NCBI GenBank assembly: GCA_019449455.1
Contig: JAGRPO010000213.1
Span: forward strand, 1-34,272
DNA: 34,272 bases
Source of the DNA: Betaproteobacteria bacterium
Lineage (GTDB): Bacteria > Pseudomonadota > Gammaproteobacteria > Burkholderiales > Usitatibacteraceae
Reading direction: 5' to 3'
Positions 17,241 to 24,081 of this stretch are shown in pieces. Position 1 is the first letter of the stretch. Every line of letters begins with the position of its first letter. The notes under the pieces were generated by a model. That model had not been told where the DNA came from. It saw nothing but the letters and a program-made list of their open reading frames with translations, and did not search any database. The position numbers were made by a program, and so were the translations under genes.

Positions 17241-17283
17241 GAGCGGCGACTCCGGTTCGCCGGCGGCGGAAGGCCGCACGGCG

Positions 17284-18120
17284 GTGTTGCCCGGTCGATT
17301 ATATGTGGTGGCCACGCCCATCGGGAATCTCGGCGATGTCACGGCGCGGGCGCTGGAGACCCTGGCCGCCTGCGACGTGGTGGCGGCCGAGGACACGCGC
17401 GTCACCAAGACCCTCCTCACCCGCTTCGGGATCGGCGCGCGCGTGATCGCGGTGCACGAGCACAACGAGCGCGCGGCCGCGGAGGGCATCGTCGCCCTGC
17501 TGCGCGAGGGCAAGTCGGTGGCGCTCGCCGCCGACGCCGGAACGCCCGCGGTGAGCGACCCGGGCGCGCTCCTCGTCGACCGCGTCCGCGCCGAGGGCTT
17601 CCCGGTCGTGCCCATCCCCGGCCCGAGCGCGCTGACCGCGGCGCTTTCCGCGAGCGGCATCGCGGCCGACGGCGTCGTGTTCGCGGGCTTCCTGCCGGCC
17701 AAGGGCGCGGAGCGCAAGCGCCGGCTGGCGGAGCTCGCCGCCGGGCCGTGGGCCATCGCGCTCTTCGAGTCGCCGCACCGCATCGAGGCCACGCTCGCCG
17801 ACCTCCACGCTGCCCTGGGCGAGCGCGACGTGGTCGTCTGCCGCGAGCTCACCAAGCTCTTCGAGACCATCACCCGCGTCCCGTTGTCGGGGGCCGTCGA
17901 GTGGCTGAAGGGCGACGACAACCGCTCGCGCGGGGAATTCGTGCTCGTCGTCGAGGGCCGGCCCGTGGAGGCGACGACCGCCGTCGACCCGAAGCGCGTC
18001 CTCGAGGTGCTGCTGGCCGAGCTGTCGGTCAGGCAGGCCTCGGCGCTCGCGGCGAAGATCACGGGCGCGAACCGCAGCGAGCTCTACCGGATGGCGCTTG
18101 CGATGGCGAAGGGGTCGTAG
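17284..18120 (+). CDS. rsmI: 16S rRNA (cytidine-1402 2'-O)-methyltransferase RsmI
   Basis: The product is 278 residues, family length. The start is a GTG followed by [20 protein letters not shown]; in-frame upstream codons belong to an lpoA shadow. The tetrapyrrole-methylase fold shows [26 protein letters not shown] and [15 protein letters not shown], then [16 protein letters not shown]. It methylates C1402 in the ribosomal decoding centre together with RsmH, which is also in this window. It is divergent from lpoA with only 43 bases between start codons. A 350-base stretch with a large inverted repeat follows its stop. Confidence 0.95.
   Translation: MLPGRLYVVATPIGNLGDVTARALETLAACDVVAAEDTRVTKTLLTRFGIGARVIAVHEHNERAAAEGIVALLREGKSVALAADAGTPAVSDPGALLVDRVRAEGFPVVPIPGPSALTAALSASGIAADGVVFAGFLPAKGAERKRRLAELAAGPWAIALFESPHRIEATLADLHAALGERDVVVCRELTKLFETITRVPLSGAVEWLKGDDNRSRGEFVLVVEGRPVEATTAVDPKRVLEVLLAELSVRQASALAAKITGANRSELYRMALAMAKGS
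17298..17303 (-). promoter_or_regulatory. candidate -10 box for the lpoA operon inside rsmI
   Basis: The minus strand reads a perfect TATAAT, about 58 bases before the lpoA TTG. At an 18-base spacing the -35 is TTCCCG, a poor match. It falls within the first codons of rsmI (GRLYV), so if real the promoter is constrained by both strands. No other good -10 lies in the 43-base gap between the two start codons. Confidence 0.4.
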
Positions 18121-18142
18121 AACTAGCCTGGCTGTCGAGCTG

Positions 18143-18352
18143 GCGTGGCTGGGGAAGTCGTTCCACGATGGCGATCCCGGGCACCGTCCCACGGTCGCTT
18201 GGCATGGGTGCCCGGAAATTCGAGGCCAGCCAAACACGTCTGTCCCCGAATTTCCACCCATGCGGCGAAAATCCGGAAGGAAGCCCCGGATTTTCCTTTG
18301 GGCGACCACGATGCCAGGGATCGCCATCGTGGAACGACTTCCCCAGCCACGC
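18143..18352. repeat. 210-bp nested inverted-repeat element between rsmI and pyrC
   Basis: The outer arms are 36 bases, perfectly complementary: 18143-18178 and 18317-18352. Inside are further dyads: GCATGGGTG...GGAAATTCG at 18202-18222 matches the inverse of 18247-18263 apart from three extra C, and GAAAATCCGG (18267-18276) pairs with CCGGATTTTC (18286-18295). Together they would fold as a branched structure. No transposase is present and the short ORFs inside are unconvincing. It looks like a MITE- or REP-type dispersed element, but no second copy is in the window, so mobility is inference. The rest of the 18121-18470 gap shows only the pyrC -10 box. Confidence 0.75.
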
Positions 18353-18457
18353 GGACGCGGCGGTGGCGTTTTCGGCGGCGGACCCGATCGCACATGCGGC
18401 GTACGCGAATCGACGCGCATTGCCGTCCGACTCCCCGGTGGAGCCACTGCGCGCAGC

Positions 18458-18463
18458 TATAAT
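18458..18463 (+). promoter_or_regulatory. candidate -10 box of pyrC
   Basis: A perfect TATAAT ends seven bases before the pyrC ATG at 18471. No TTGACA-like -35 is seen at 16-18 bases. If used, transcription would begin at or next to the ATG, giving a leaderless or near-leaderless mRNA; no Shine-Dalgarno motif lies between the box and the start. Confidence 0.4.
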
Positions 18464-18470
18464 CGAACGC

Positions 18471-19508
18471 ATGTCAGAAAAGCTCACGCTGCTTCGCCCC
18501 GACGACTGGCACGTCCACCTGCGCGACGGGGAGCCGATGCGCTCGGTCGTGAGCGCGACGGCGCGGCAATTCGGGCGGGCGATCGTCATGCCGAACCTGA
18601 AGCCCCCGGTCGTCACGGTGGAGCAGGCGCGCGCGTATCGCGACCGCATCGCCGCGGCGCTGCCGCCGGGCTCGGCGTTCGAGCCGCTGATGACGCTCTA
18701 CCTCACGGACAACACCTCGCCCGACGAGATCGCGAAGGCCGGGGCCTCGGGTTTCGTGAAGGCGGTGAAGTACTACCCCGCGGGCGCCACGACGAACTCC
18801 GAGTCGGGCGTCACGGACATCCGCAGGTGCGACGCGGTGTTCGAGGCGATGGCGGCGCACGGCATTCCGCTGCTGCTGCACGGCGAGGTGACGGACCCGG
18901 AAGTGGACGTCTTCGACCGCGAGAAGTTGTTCATCGCGAAGGTGCTGCAGCCGTTGCAGCGCCGGTTCCCGAAGCTGCGCATGGTGCTCGAGCACATCAC
19001 CACGAGCGAGGCCGCATTGTTCGTGTCGAGCGCGCCGGAGAACGTCGCGGCCACGATCACCGCGCACCACCTGCTCATGAACCGCAATGCCCTCTTCGCG
19101 GGCGGGATCCGGCCGCACCACTATTGCCTGCCGGTGCTCAAGCGCGAGCAGCACCGCGTGGCGCTGGTGAAGGCGGCGGTGTCGGGAAACCCGCGCTTCT
19201 TCCTCGGCACCGACACCGCGCCGCACGCGAAGGGCATGAAGGAATCGTGCTGCGGGAGCGCCGGGATGTACACCGCGCACGCGGCGATGGAGCTCTACTG
19301 CGAGGTGTTCGAGCGCGAGGGCGCCCTCGACCGGCTCGAGGGCTTCGCCAGCCGCTTCGGGCCCGACTTCTACCGCCTGCCGGCCAGCCGCGCGACGGTC
19401 ACGCTCGAGAAGGAGCCCTGGGAAGTGCCCGCGGACTATCCCTTCGGCGCCGAGACCGTGGTTCCGCTTCGCGCCGGCGAGCGCCTCGCCTGGCGCTTCA
19501 AGGGCTGA
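18471..19508 (+). CDS. pyrC: dihydroorotase, class II
   Basis: The product is 345 residues, close to the E. coli enzyme. It closes carbamoyl-aspartate to dihydroorotate in pyrimidine synthesis. All metal and active-site groups can be placed: His14 and His16 ([10 protein letters not shown]), the carboxylated Lys100 ([14 protein letters not shown]), His137 (LLLHGEV), His175 (VLEHITT) and Asp248 (FLGTDTAPH). The start begins [17 protein letters not shown]3025 follows after 19 bases and probably shares the transcript. Confidence 0.96.
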   Translation: MSEKLTLLRPDDWHVHLRDGEPMRSVVSATARQFGRAIVMPNLKPPVVTVEQARAYRDRIAAALPPGSAFEPLMTLYLTDNTSPDEIAKAGASGFVKAVKYYPAGATTNSESGVTDIRRCDAVFEAMAAHGIPLLLHGEVTDPEVDVFDREKLFIAKVLQPLQRRFPKLRMVLEHITTSEAALFVSSAPENVAATITAHHLLMNRNALFAGGIRPHHYCLPVLKREQHRVALVKAAVSGNPRFFLGTDTAPHAKGMKESCCGSAGMYTAHAAMELYCEVFEREGALDRLEGFASRFGPDFYRLPASRATVTLEKEPWEVPADYPFGAETVVPLRAGERLAWRFKG

Positions 19509-19527
19509 GGCCCTGGGGGAGCGGGCC

Positions 19528-20361
19528 GTGGACTGGACCGCCGCGCAGGAGCGCCTCCGTGGCCCGGTGTTCGCGCCGATCGCGCCCGCCATCGCACGGC
19601 TCGACCCCGGCCGCTGGCCCACGCACGAGGATCTCACCGCGCTCGCCGCGGGCGTCGTGACCTTCCGCGGGATCCCGATCCGGTTCGTCCCCCCGCGCAC
19701 GCAGCGCGACGAAGGCCGGCCCTACTACGAGCGGCACATCGCACAGTCCGGCGAGGTGGAGACACGGCCCGCGAACTGGCACGATCTCTTCAACGCGCTC
19801 GCGTGGATCGCCTTCCCGAAGGCGAAGGCGGCGATCAACGCGCAGCACGAGGCGATGCTCGCCGAGGGCGGCGAGGAGGAGGCGCGGCGGCGCAGCCCCG
19901 CGAGGGACGCGCTCACGCTCTTCGACGAGGGGGGGGTGGCGGTAGCCTCGAGCTCGCCGGAAATGCTGCGGCTCATCAACGACTTCGAATGGAAGGCGCT
20001 CTTCTGGGAGCGCCGGGAGGAGCTCGCGCGGAAGGTGCGCTTCGTTGCCTTCGGCCATTCGCTCTTCGAGAAGGCGCTCGAGCCGTTCGAGGGCGTCGTC
20101 GCGAAGACCGTGTTCCTGCCGGTGAGCGATTTCTTTTCGATGCTGTCGCCGCAGTCGCAGGTCGAGGAGGTCGATTCGCTCCTCGCGGCGCACTTCGCGC
20201 AGCGGTCCCGGTTCACCTCCCCGAAAGCCATGGCGCCCCTGCCGGCGTTCGGCGTGCCGGGATGGCATCCCGGCACGGCGTTCGAGTCGTACTACGACTG
20301 CACCGACCATTTCCGGAAGAAAAGGGGTCAAGAAAAGGGGTCAGATCCCTTTTCTCCGTAG
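19528..20361 (+). CDS. DUF3025 family protein
   Basis: The product is 277 residues from a GTG with GGGGGAG six bases upstream. The family look is seen in ANWHDLFNALAWIAFPKAKA and the helical NDFEWKALFWERREEL, with SYYDCTDHFR near the end. Its function is unknown; there is no signal peptide. The last dozen codons (KKRGQEKGSDPFSP) are encoded by a REP-like direct repeat and palindrome, so the native C-terminus may have been replaced. The TAG stop is also the first half of the rnpB -10 box. It follows pyrC closely. Confidence 0.82.
   Translation: MDWTAAQERLRGPVFAPIAPAIARLDPGRWPTHEDLTALAAGVVTFRGIPIRFVPPRTQRDEGRPYYERHIAQSGEVETRPANWHDLFNALAWIAFPKAKAAINAQHEAMLAEGGEEEARRRSPARDALTLFDEGGVAVASSSPEMLRLINDFEWKALFWERREELARKVRFVAFGHSLFEKALEPFEGVVAKTVFLPVSDFFSMLSPQSQVEEVDSLLAAHFAQRSRFTSPKAMAPLPAFGVPGWHPGTAFESYYDCTDHFRKKRGQEKGSDPFSP
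20317..20355. repeat. REP-like direct repeat and palindrome at the DUF3025 3' end
   Basis: AAGAAAAGGGGTCA occurs twice in tandem (20317-20330 and 20330-20343, period 13). The second copy forms a palindrome: AGAAAAGGG (20331-20339), loop GTCAGAT, CCCTTTTCT (20347-20355). The GGGGTCAGATCCC core resembles REP palindromes moved by REP-associated tyrosine transposases (established for that class; membership here is inference). It could also stop transcription from either side, since the stem ends in T-rich bases. Confidence 0.6.
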
Positions 20362-20364
20362 AAT
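20359..20364 (+). promoter_or_regulatory. -10 box of rnpB
   Basis: TAGAAT lies six bases before the predicted first base of RNase P RNA (20371), the ideal distance. The TAG is also the DUF3025 stop codon. The region where a -35 should be is occupied by the REP-like palindrome and has no TTGACA match, so either the promoter works with a weak -35 or upstream transcription supplies rnpB. Confidence 0.6.
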
Positions 20365-20370
20365 GGCGGG

Positions 20371-20707
20371 GTGAAGCAGGCCGGACGGTCGCCGTACCGC
20401 AGATGTGGTGCGGAGGAAAGTCGGGACTCCACAGGGCAGCGTAGCGGGTAACCCCCGTCCGCCGTGAGGCGAGGATTAGAGCAACAGAGACGAGTCCCGG
20501 TGTGGCCGCCGCGTGCTTCTTGCGGCGGCGCCCCGGGGGTGAAACGGGCAATCTCTACGCGGAGCAACACCAAATAGGCAGACGATGACGCGGCCCGCCG
20601 AGTCTGCGGGTAGGTGGCTCGAGCGCCGCGGCAACGCGGCGCCTAGAGGAATGATCGTCATACCTCGCGAGAGGCGTAACAGAATCCCGCTTACAGGCTT
20701 GCTTCAC
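20371..20707 (+). ncRNA. rnpB: RNase P RNA, bacterial class A
   Basis: The catalytic RNA removes 5' leaders from pre-tRNA. Ends were set by helix P1: GTGAAGCAGGCC at 20371 pairs with GGCTTGCTTCAC ending at 20707. The universal core is present: GGAGGAAAGTC, then CACAGGGCAG and GGTAAC; GCGGAGCAACACCAAATAGG in the middle; and GAGGAATGATCGTC and ACAGAATCCCGCTTAC near the 3' end. CGGGA in the 5' core covaries with TCCCG in the 3' core (helix P2). A long GC hairpin with an 8-bp stem (GCCGCCGC/GCGGCGGC) follows near 20506. No intrinsic terminator follows. The next ORF begins before or at its 3' end. Confidence 0.96.
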
Positions 20708-21559
20708 ACTTTCCTTTTCCTGCTGGCCGCGATGGCGCCGGGCGCGCAGGCGGCGCCATCCGCGCCGGTGCGTCTCGCGCTCGGCGAGGACGTGCCGTTC
20801 ATCACCACGCCGGACAACGTCACCGCGGCGATGCTCGACCTCGCAGCGGTGAAGGCGGGCGACCACGTGATCGATCTGGGCTCCGGCGACGGGCGCATCG
20901 TCATCGCCGCGGCGCGGCGTGGCGCCACGGGGCTGGGCGTGGAGATCGATCCCCGGCTGGTGGCGGAGAGCGTCGCCAACGCGCGGCGCGCCGGCGTGGC
21001 CTCGCGCGCGACGTTCCTCGAGCAGGACCTCTTCCGGACCGACCTCGCGCCCGCGACGGTCGTCACGATGTACCTGCTGCCGGAAGTGAACCTGCAGCTG
21101 CGGCCGGCGATCCTCGCGCTTCGCCCCGGCACGCGCATCGTGTCGCACGACTGGGACATGGGCGACTGGCAGCCGGATCGCAGCGTCACGCTCTCGGTTC
21201 CCGGGAAGACGGTCGGGCTCGCCAAGTCGAGCCGCGCGCACCTGTGGGTCGTGCCGGCGCGCGTCGAAGCCCTGTGGTGCGGCGCGCGGGGAGGGCGCCG
21301 CGCCGCGCTTCGCCTGCGCCAGGCGCACCAGTTCGTGGAGGGCGATCTGGAGATCGATGGCGGGCCCGCAATCTCGATGACGGGGCGGATCGACGGCGCG
21401 AGCCTCGCGATCGGGCGTGCCGGCGCATCGCCCGCGGGACGATTGCAGCTGTCCTGGAGCGAGGGCGGGCTGCGGACCGAGCGGGCGAGCGGCTCTTTCG
21501 CCGGTGAAAAGGACTTCGAGTGGCGGCGCGCGAAGGGCGCGACCTGCGCCATGCCGTGA
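20699..21559 (+). CDS. exported class I SAM-methyltransferase-fold protein
   Basis: The product is 286 residues from a TTG at 20699 that gives a signal peptide MLHTFLFLLAAMAPGAQA. Alternatives are ATG 20651 (inside rnpB, positively charged n-region, AGAGGA directly before it) and ATG 20732 (no signal peptide). The Rossmann part shows DHVIDLGSGDGRIVIAA (55-71) and GVEIDP, then VVTMYLLPEVNLQLRP. A C-terminal extension of about 100 residues looks beta-rich and contains two cysteines that could form a disulfide. A methyltransferase fold behind a signal peptide is odd because SAM is cytoplasmic. The substrate is unknown. It may be transcribed by read-through from rnpB. Confidence 0.72.
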   Translation: MLHTFLFLLAAMAPGAQAAPSAPVRLALGEDVPFITTPDNVTAAMLDLAAVKAGDHVIDLGSGDGRIVIAAARRGATGLGVEIDPRLVAESVANARRAGVASRATFLEQDLFRTDLAPATVVTMYLLPEVNLQLRPAILALRPGTRIVSHDWDMGDWQPDRSVTLSVPGKTVGLAKSSRAHLWVVPARVEALWCGARGGRRAALRLRQAHQFVEGDLEIDGGPAISMTGRIDGASLAIGRAGASPAGRLQLSWSEGGLRTERASGSFAGEKDFEWRRAKGATCAMP

Positions 21560-21601
21560 TGCCACGGGCCTGACCATTCGCGGCAACGGCCCGACCGCGC
21601 T

Positions 21602-21640
21602 GTCGCCCCGAGGCGACGATTGCCCCGCAATCGCATCGTC
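21602..21640. other. adjacent small hairpins in the gap before the DUF3568 gene
   Basis: GTCGCC/GGCGAC (21602-21617) and GATTGC/GCAATC (21618-21632) form neighbouring 6-bp stems; GACGAT/ATCGTC (21615-21640) is an alternative outer pairing. There is no T tract. They may end or process the upstream transcript. Nothing else is recognised in the 212-base gap. Confidence 0.3.
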
Positions 21641-21771
21641 CGACGTCGCGGGAAGAGCACGAAAACTCCTTTCCGTTCATAGGCTTCCGCGATTGCGCGC
21701 GGCTTGCGCTCCGCGGGCACGGAACTTGAGTCATCACCCCCAACGACAACGAAAACGACGCGCACACGGAC

Positions 21772-22173
21772 ATGAAGAGGATCGCTATCGTCCTCGCGGC
21801 GTCGTGGTTGCTTGGCGGCTGCGCCGCCGTGGCACTCACGACGCTCGGGGTGGGAATGGCCACGGGGGTGTCGCATACCCTCGGCGGAATGGTCTACAAG
21901 ACGTTCACCGCGCCGCAGGCGAGCGTGAGGAAGGCCACGATGGGCGCACTGAGCCGGATGCAGATCAAGGTGAAGGAAGCCAAGCGGTCGGGATCGTCGG
22001 AGACGATCATCGCCCGGGCCGGCGACCGGGACGTCGAGATCGAGCTCGAGGCGCTCACCCCGAACACGACGCGGATGCTCGTCGTCGCGCGCAAGGACGG
22101 GGGGATCCTGCGCGACGGGGCGACCGCGACCGAGATCATCCTGCAGACGGAACGAATCATCGGCCCGATTTGA
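21772..22173 (+). CDS. DUF3568 family lipoprotein
   Basis: The product is 133 residues. MKRIAIVLAASWLLGG followed by Cys17 is a clear lipoprotein signal. The mature part reads GVSHTLGGMVYKTFTAPQA, then about 90 residues of alternating beta pattern (ARAGDRDVEIELEAL, TRMLVVARKDG) that I recognise as DUF3568. Its function is unknown; it should sit in the outer membrane or be anchored to the inner membrane. The repeat-protein gene starts 29 bases later on the same strand, so the two may be co-expressed. Confidence 0.8.
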   Translation: MKRIAIVLAASWLLGGCAAVALTTLGVGMATGVSHTLGGMVYKTFTAPQASVRKATMGALSRMQIKVKEAKRSGSSETIIARAGDRDVEIELEALTPNTTRMLVVARKDGGILRDGATATEIILQTERIIGPI

Positions 22174-22202
22174 GGGGCCCCTCAACCGAAGGAGGAGCAA
22201 GC

Positions 22203-23210
22203 ATGCAACGAAATTTCCGGATCATCGCCAGCGCCGTACTGCTCGCCCTGGCGCCGCTCGCCCATGCGGACGACGTCGCGGCCAGCCCCGGCCAGGTTCG
22301 CGTCGCCACGCGGCTTTCGACCAGCTTCGCGACCGTGGCGGGCTCGCAGGAGAACGCGCTCGCGCTCGTCAACGCCCTGCGCACGGGCACGGAAGTGACG
22401 CTCCTCGCGCCGCCCGAGGGCGGAACGGGCGATGCCGTGGCCACGACGTTCACGCCGCCGACGAAGCCGATGGGCTGGGGGAACGTCTCCCACTCGCTCT
22501 CGCTCGCGCAGGACTCGCTCGCCCGGCTCGGCATCACCAACCCCACGAACGAACAGCTCCAGGCCGCTCTCATGGGCGGCGACGTGACGGCCGCGGACGG
22601 CTCCACGGTCACGCTGCGCGGCATCCTGCAGATGCGCGCCGACGGGATGGGCTGGGGCCAGATCGCGAAGGCGTCGGGCACGACGATGGGCGCGGTCGTG
22701 AGCTCGACCAAGGCGATGCAGGGCAAGGTTCCCGCCACGACGACGACGGCGAAGGCCTCGGCCGGCATCACGACCGCCGCGGGCGCGAGCGCGACGACGG
22801 CCGGCGGAAAGGGACCGAAGGGCATCACCACCGCCTCGGGCGCGTCGCCCGTTGCCGGAAATGGCCCGTCGAAGGGGATCACCACGGCCACGGGCGCGGC
22901 TCCGTCGTCCGCTTCCCGCGGGCTGGTCACCGCGGAAGGCTCGATCGCAGGAAACGGCCGCTCGGGCGGACTCTCCACCGCGGCATCCGGCTCCGGCGGC
23001 GGCCATGCCTACGGCCGCGGCCTGGTGACTGCCTCCGGCGGTTCGGTGGGCGCGGGCGCGGCGACGGCGGCCGCCCACGGGCGCGGCGCGGGCCTCGTCT
23101 CCGCGACGGGGGCTTCCGCGGCGTCGAATGCCTCGGTGACCACGGCTGCCGGCCCGGACATCGGCCACAGCAAGGGCAACGGCAAGGGCAACGGAAAGGG
23201 CGGCGGCTAG
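22203..23210 (+). CDS. exported Gly/Thr/Ala-rich repeat protein, not recognised
   Basis: The product is 335 residues. GGAGGAG precedes the ATG. The signal peptide is MQRNFRIIASAVLLALAPLA with cleavage after AHA. A helical domain (about 30-170) contains two MGWG boxes (90-93 and 149-152) each followed by a short helix, as in MGWGQIAKASG, suggesting an internal duplication. From 185 onward, degenerate repeats built on G-[I/L]-x-[T/S]-A occur at 188, 207, 225, 240, 257, 273 and 297, with a final VTTA at 312. The tail is Gly/Asn/Lys repeats. A similar MGWGQIA box is known in uncharacterised proteobacterial exported proteins. No function can be given; a surface, matrix or structural role is conceivable. 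Confidence 0.75.
   Translation: MQRNFRIIASAVLLALAPLAHADDVAASPGQVRVATRLSTSFATVAGSQENALALVNALRTGTEVTLLAPPEGGTGDAVATTFTPPTKPMGWGNVSHSLSLAQDSLARLGITNPTNEQLQAALMGGDVTAADGSTVTLRGILQMRADGMGWGQIAKASGTTMGAVVSSTKAMQGKVPATTTTAKASAGITTAAGASATTAGGKGPKGITTASGASPVAGNGPSKGITTATGAAPSSASRGLVTAEGSIAGNGRSGGLSTAASGSGGGHAYGRGLVTASGGSVGAGAATAAAHGRGAGLVSATGASAASNASVTTAAGPDIGHSKGNGKGNGKGGG
22764..23147 (+). repeat. degenerate coding repeat region of the exported repeat protein
   Basis: Seven units carrying G-[I/L]-x-[T/S]-A, spaced 15-24 residues, plus a last VTTA unit. Spacers are rich in Ala, Ser and Gly. The DNA repeats are diverged, so this is an old or selected protein-level repeat and not a fresh tandem duplication. 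Confidence 0.65.
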
Positions 23211-23852
23211 TCAGCGCACCCGTGGCGCGAGGGACGTCCAGTCCCCGCGCTTGAGCCGCGCCACCACCACGAAGCCCGCGCCAGCGGGCTTCAGCACGGC
23301 CGCCTCGCCTTCGTCCAGGTGCGGCGGCCCCGCGATGGCGCGAAACGGGTTCCCGTGGCTCGTGATCATTCGCAGCGTTCCCGCCGCCGGCGGCGAGGCG
23401 AGCAGCGCGACGAGCCTCGTGTAGTCCGCGTTCGCCGACGACATGCCCTCGTAGCCGCGCACGACCGTCGACGGCTCGGCGCGCCCGAACATGAGGCGGC
23501 CGGTTTCCATCGTGCGGCAGAACGGGCTCGCGATCACTTCGCCCACGGGCAGTCCGAGGGCGCGGACGGCATCGCCGATCTCGCGCGCCTGGGCGCGCCC
23601 CGCCTCCGAGAGATTGCGCTGCGTGGCGCAATCCCCGTGGGCGCTCGCCGCGCGGTCGACCTGCGTGAAGTCCGTCGCGGTATGGCGGAAGTAGAGCGTG
23701 TAGCCGCCGGCGCGCAACGCCTCGACCAGCGCGGCACCTTCCAGCGCGTGCGCCGGATCCGGCGACGAGACTCGCTCCGCCGATGCCGCGAAGGCGAGCG
23801 CCAGGCCCGCGATTGCGGCGGCGCAGCGTAACCCGATGTTGCATTGCAGCAT
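23211..23852 (-). CDS. secreted histidine-phosphatase-family protein
   Basis: The product is 213 residues. The ATG at 23852 has GGGAGGTGA seven bases upstream and gives a signal peptide (residues 1-25, ending AASA); an upstream ATG at 23918 is less likely. The phosphoglycerate-mutase/SixA-like core has LYFRHTATDF (Arg56, His57), RNLSEAGRAQAREIG, SPFCRTMETG and MITSHGNPF, giving both catalytic histidines and both arginines. The usual RHG reads RHT. It should be a periplasmic phosphatase of unknown substrate. Its stop touches the stop of the repeat-protein gene head to head. Confidence 0.82.
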   Translation of the reverse strand: MLQCNIGLRCAAAIAGLALAFAASAERVSSPDPAHALEGAALVEALRAGGYTLYFRHTATDFTQVDRAASAHGDCATQRNLSEAGRAQAREIGDAVRALGLPVGEVIASPFCRTMETGRLMFGRAEPSTVVRGYEGMSSANADYTRLVALLASPPAAGTLRMITSHGNPFRAIAGPPHLDEGEAAVLKPAGAGFVVVARLKRGDWTSLAPRVR

Positions 23853-24043
23853 GACGTCACCTCCCGGGAGCGCTGCCGACGGTCGCGAAACGGTTTCCCG
23901 GCGATCCCCGGCCGGCATCTTATCAAACGACTTTCACTTAACTCTATAACCTGTTGAATACATTGACTATAGAAAATTGAAAAATGAGGTGAAGAACTGC
24001 ACCTAAGTCCCTGTCGCACAACAAAAATTCCCGAAATCCCCCC

Positions 24044-24072
24044 TTGACTCTCCCAGATCGACTCAATAGAGT
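24044..24072 (+). promoter_or_regulatory. sigma-70 promoter of the dcw operon (Pmra)
   Basis: TTGACT (24044-24049), a 17-base spacer and TAGAGT (24067-24072) match the -35 and -10 consensus at 5/6 and 4/6. The expected start is near 24079, about 75 bases before mraZ. It is directly followed by MraZ boxes, as in other dcw promoters. Confidence 0.7.
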
Positions 24073-24081
24073 GTGCGGAAG

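Noticed and set aside
18123-18395. Short ORFs inside the inverted-repeat element
   Set aside because: They appear on both strands because the sequence is self-complementary, and they have no ribosome-binding site or family look.
15804-19508. Plus-strand frame of 1234 codons ending in pyrC
   Set aside because: Only the part from 18471 is dihydroorotase; the rest is antisense to yraN and lpoA, out of frame with rsmI, and runs through the inverted repeat.
20585-20698. ATG 20585 start for the exported methyltransferase-like protein
   Set aside because: It lies deep in the RNase P RNA core and adds residues dictated by the RNA; later starts give a sensible signal peptide.
23176-23207. GGCAAGGGCAAC-like short tandem repeat as a possible CRISPR or microsatellite
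   Set aside because: It is a short Gly/Lys/Asn codon repeat at the end of an ORF, with no spacers.
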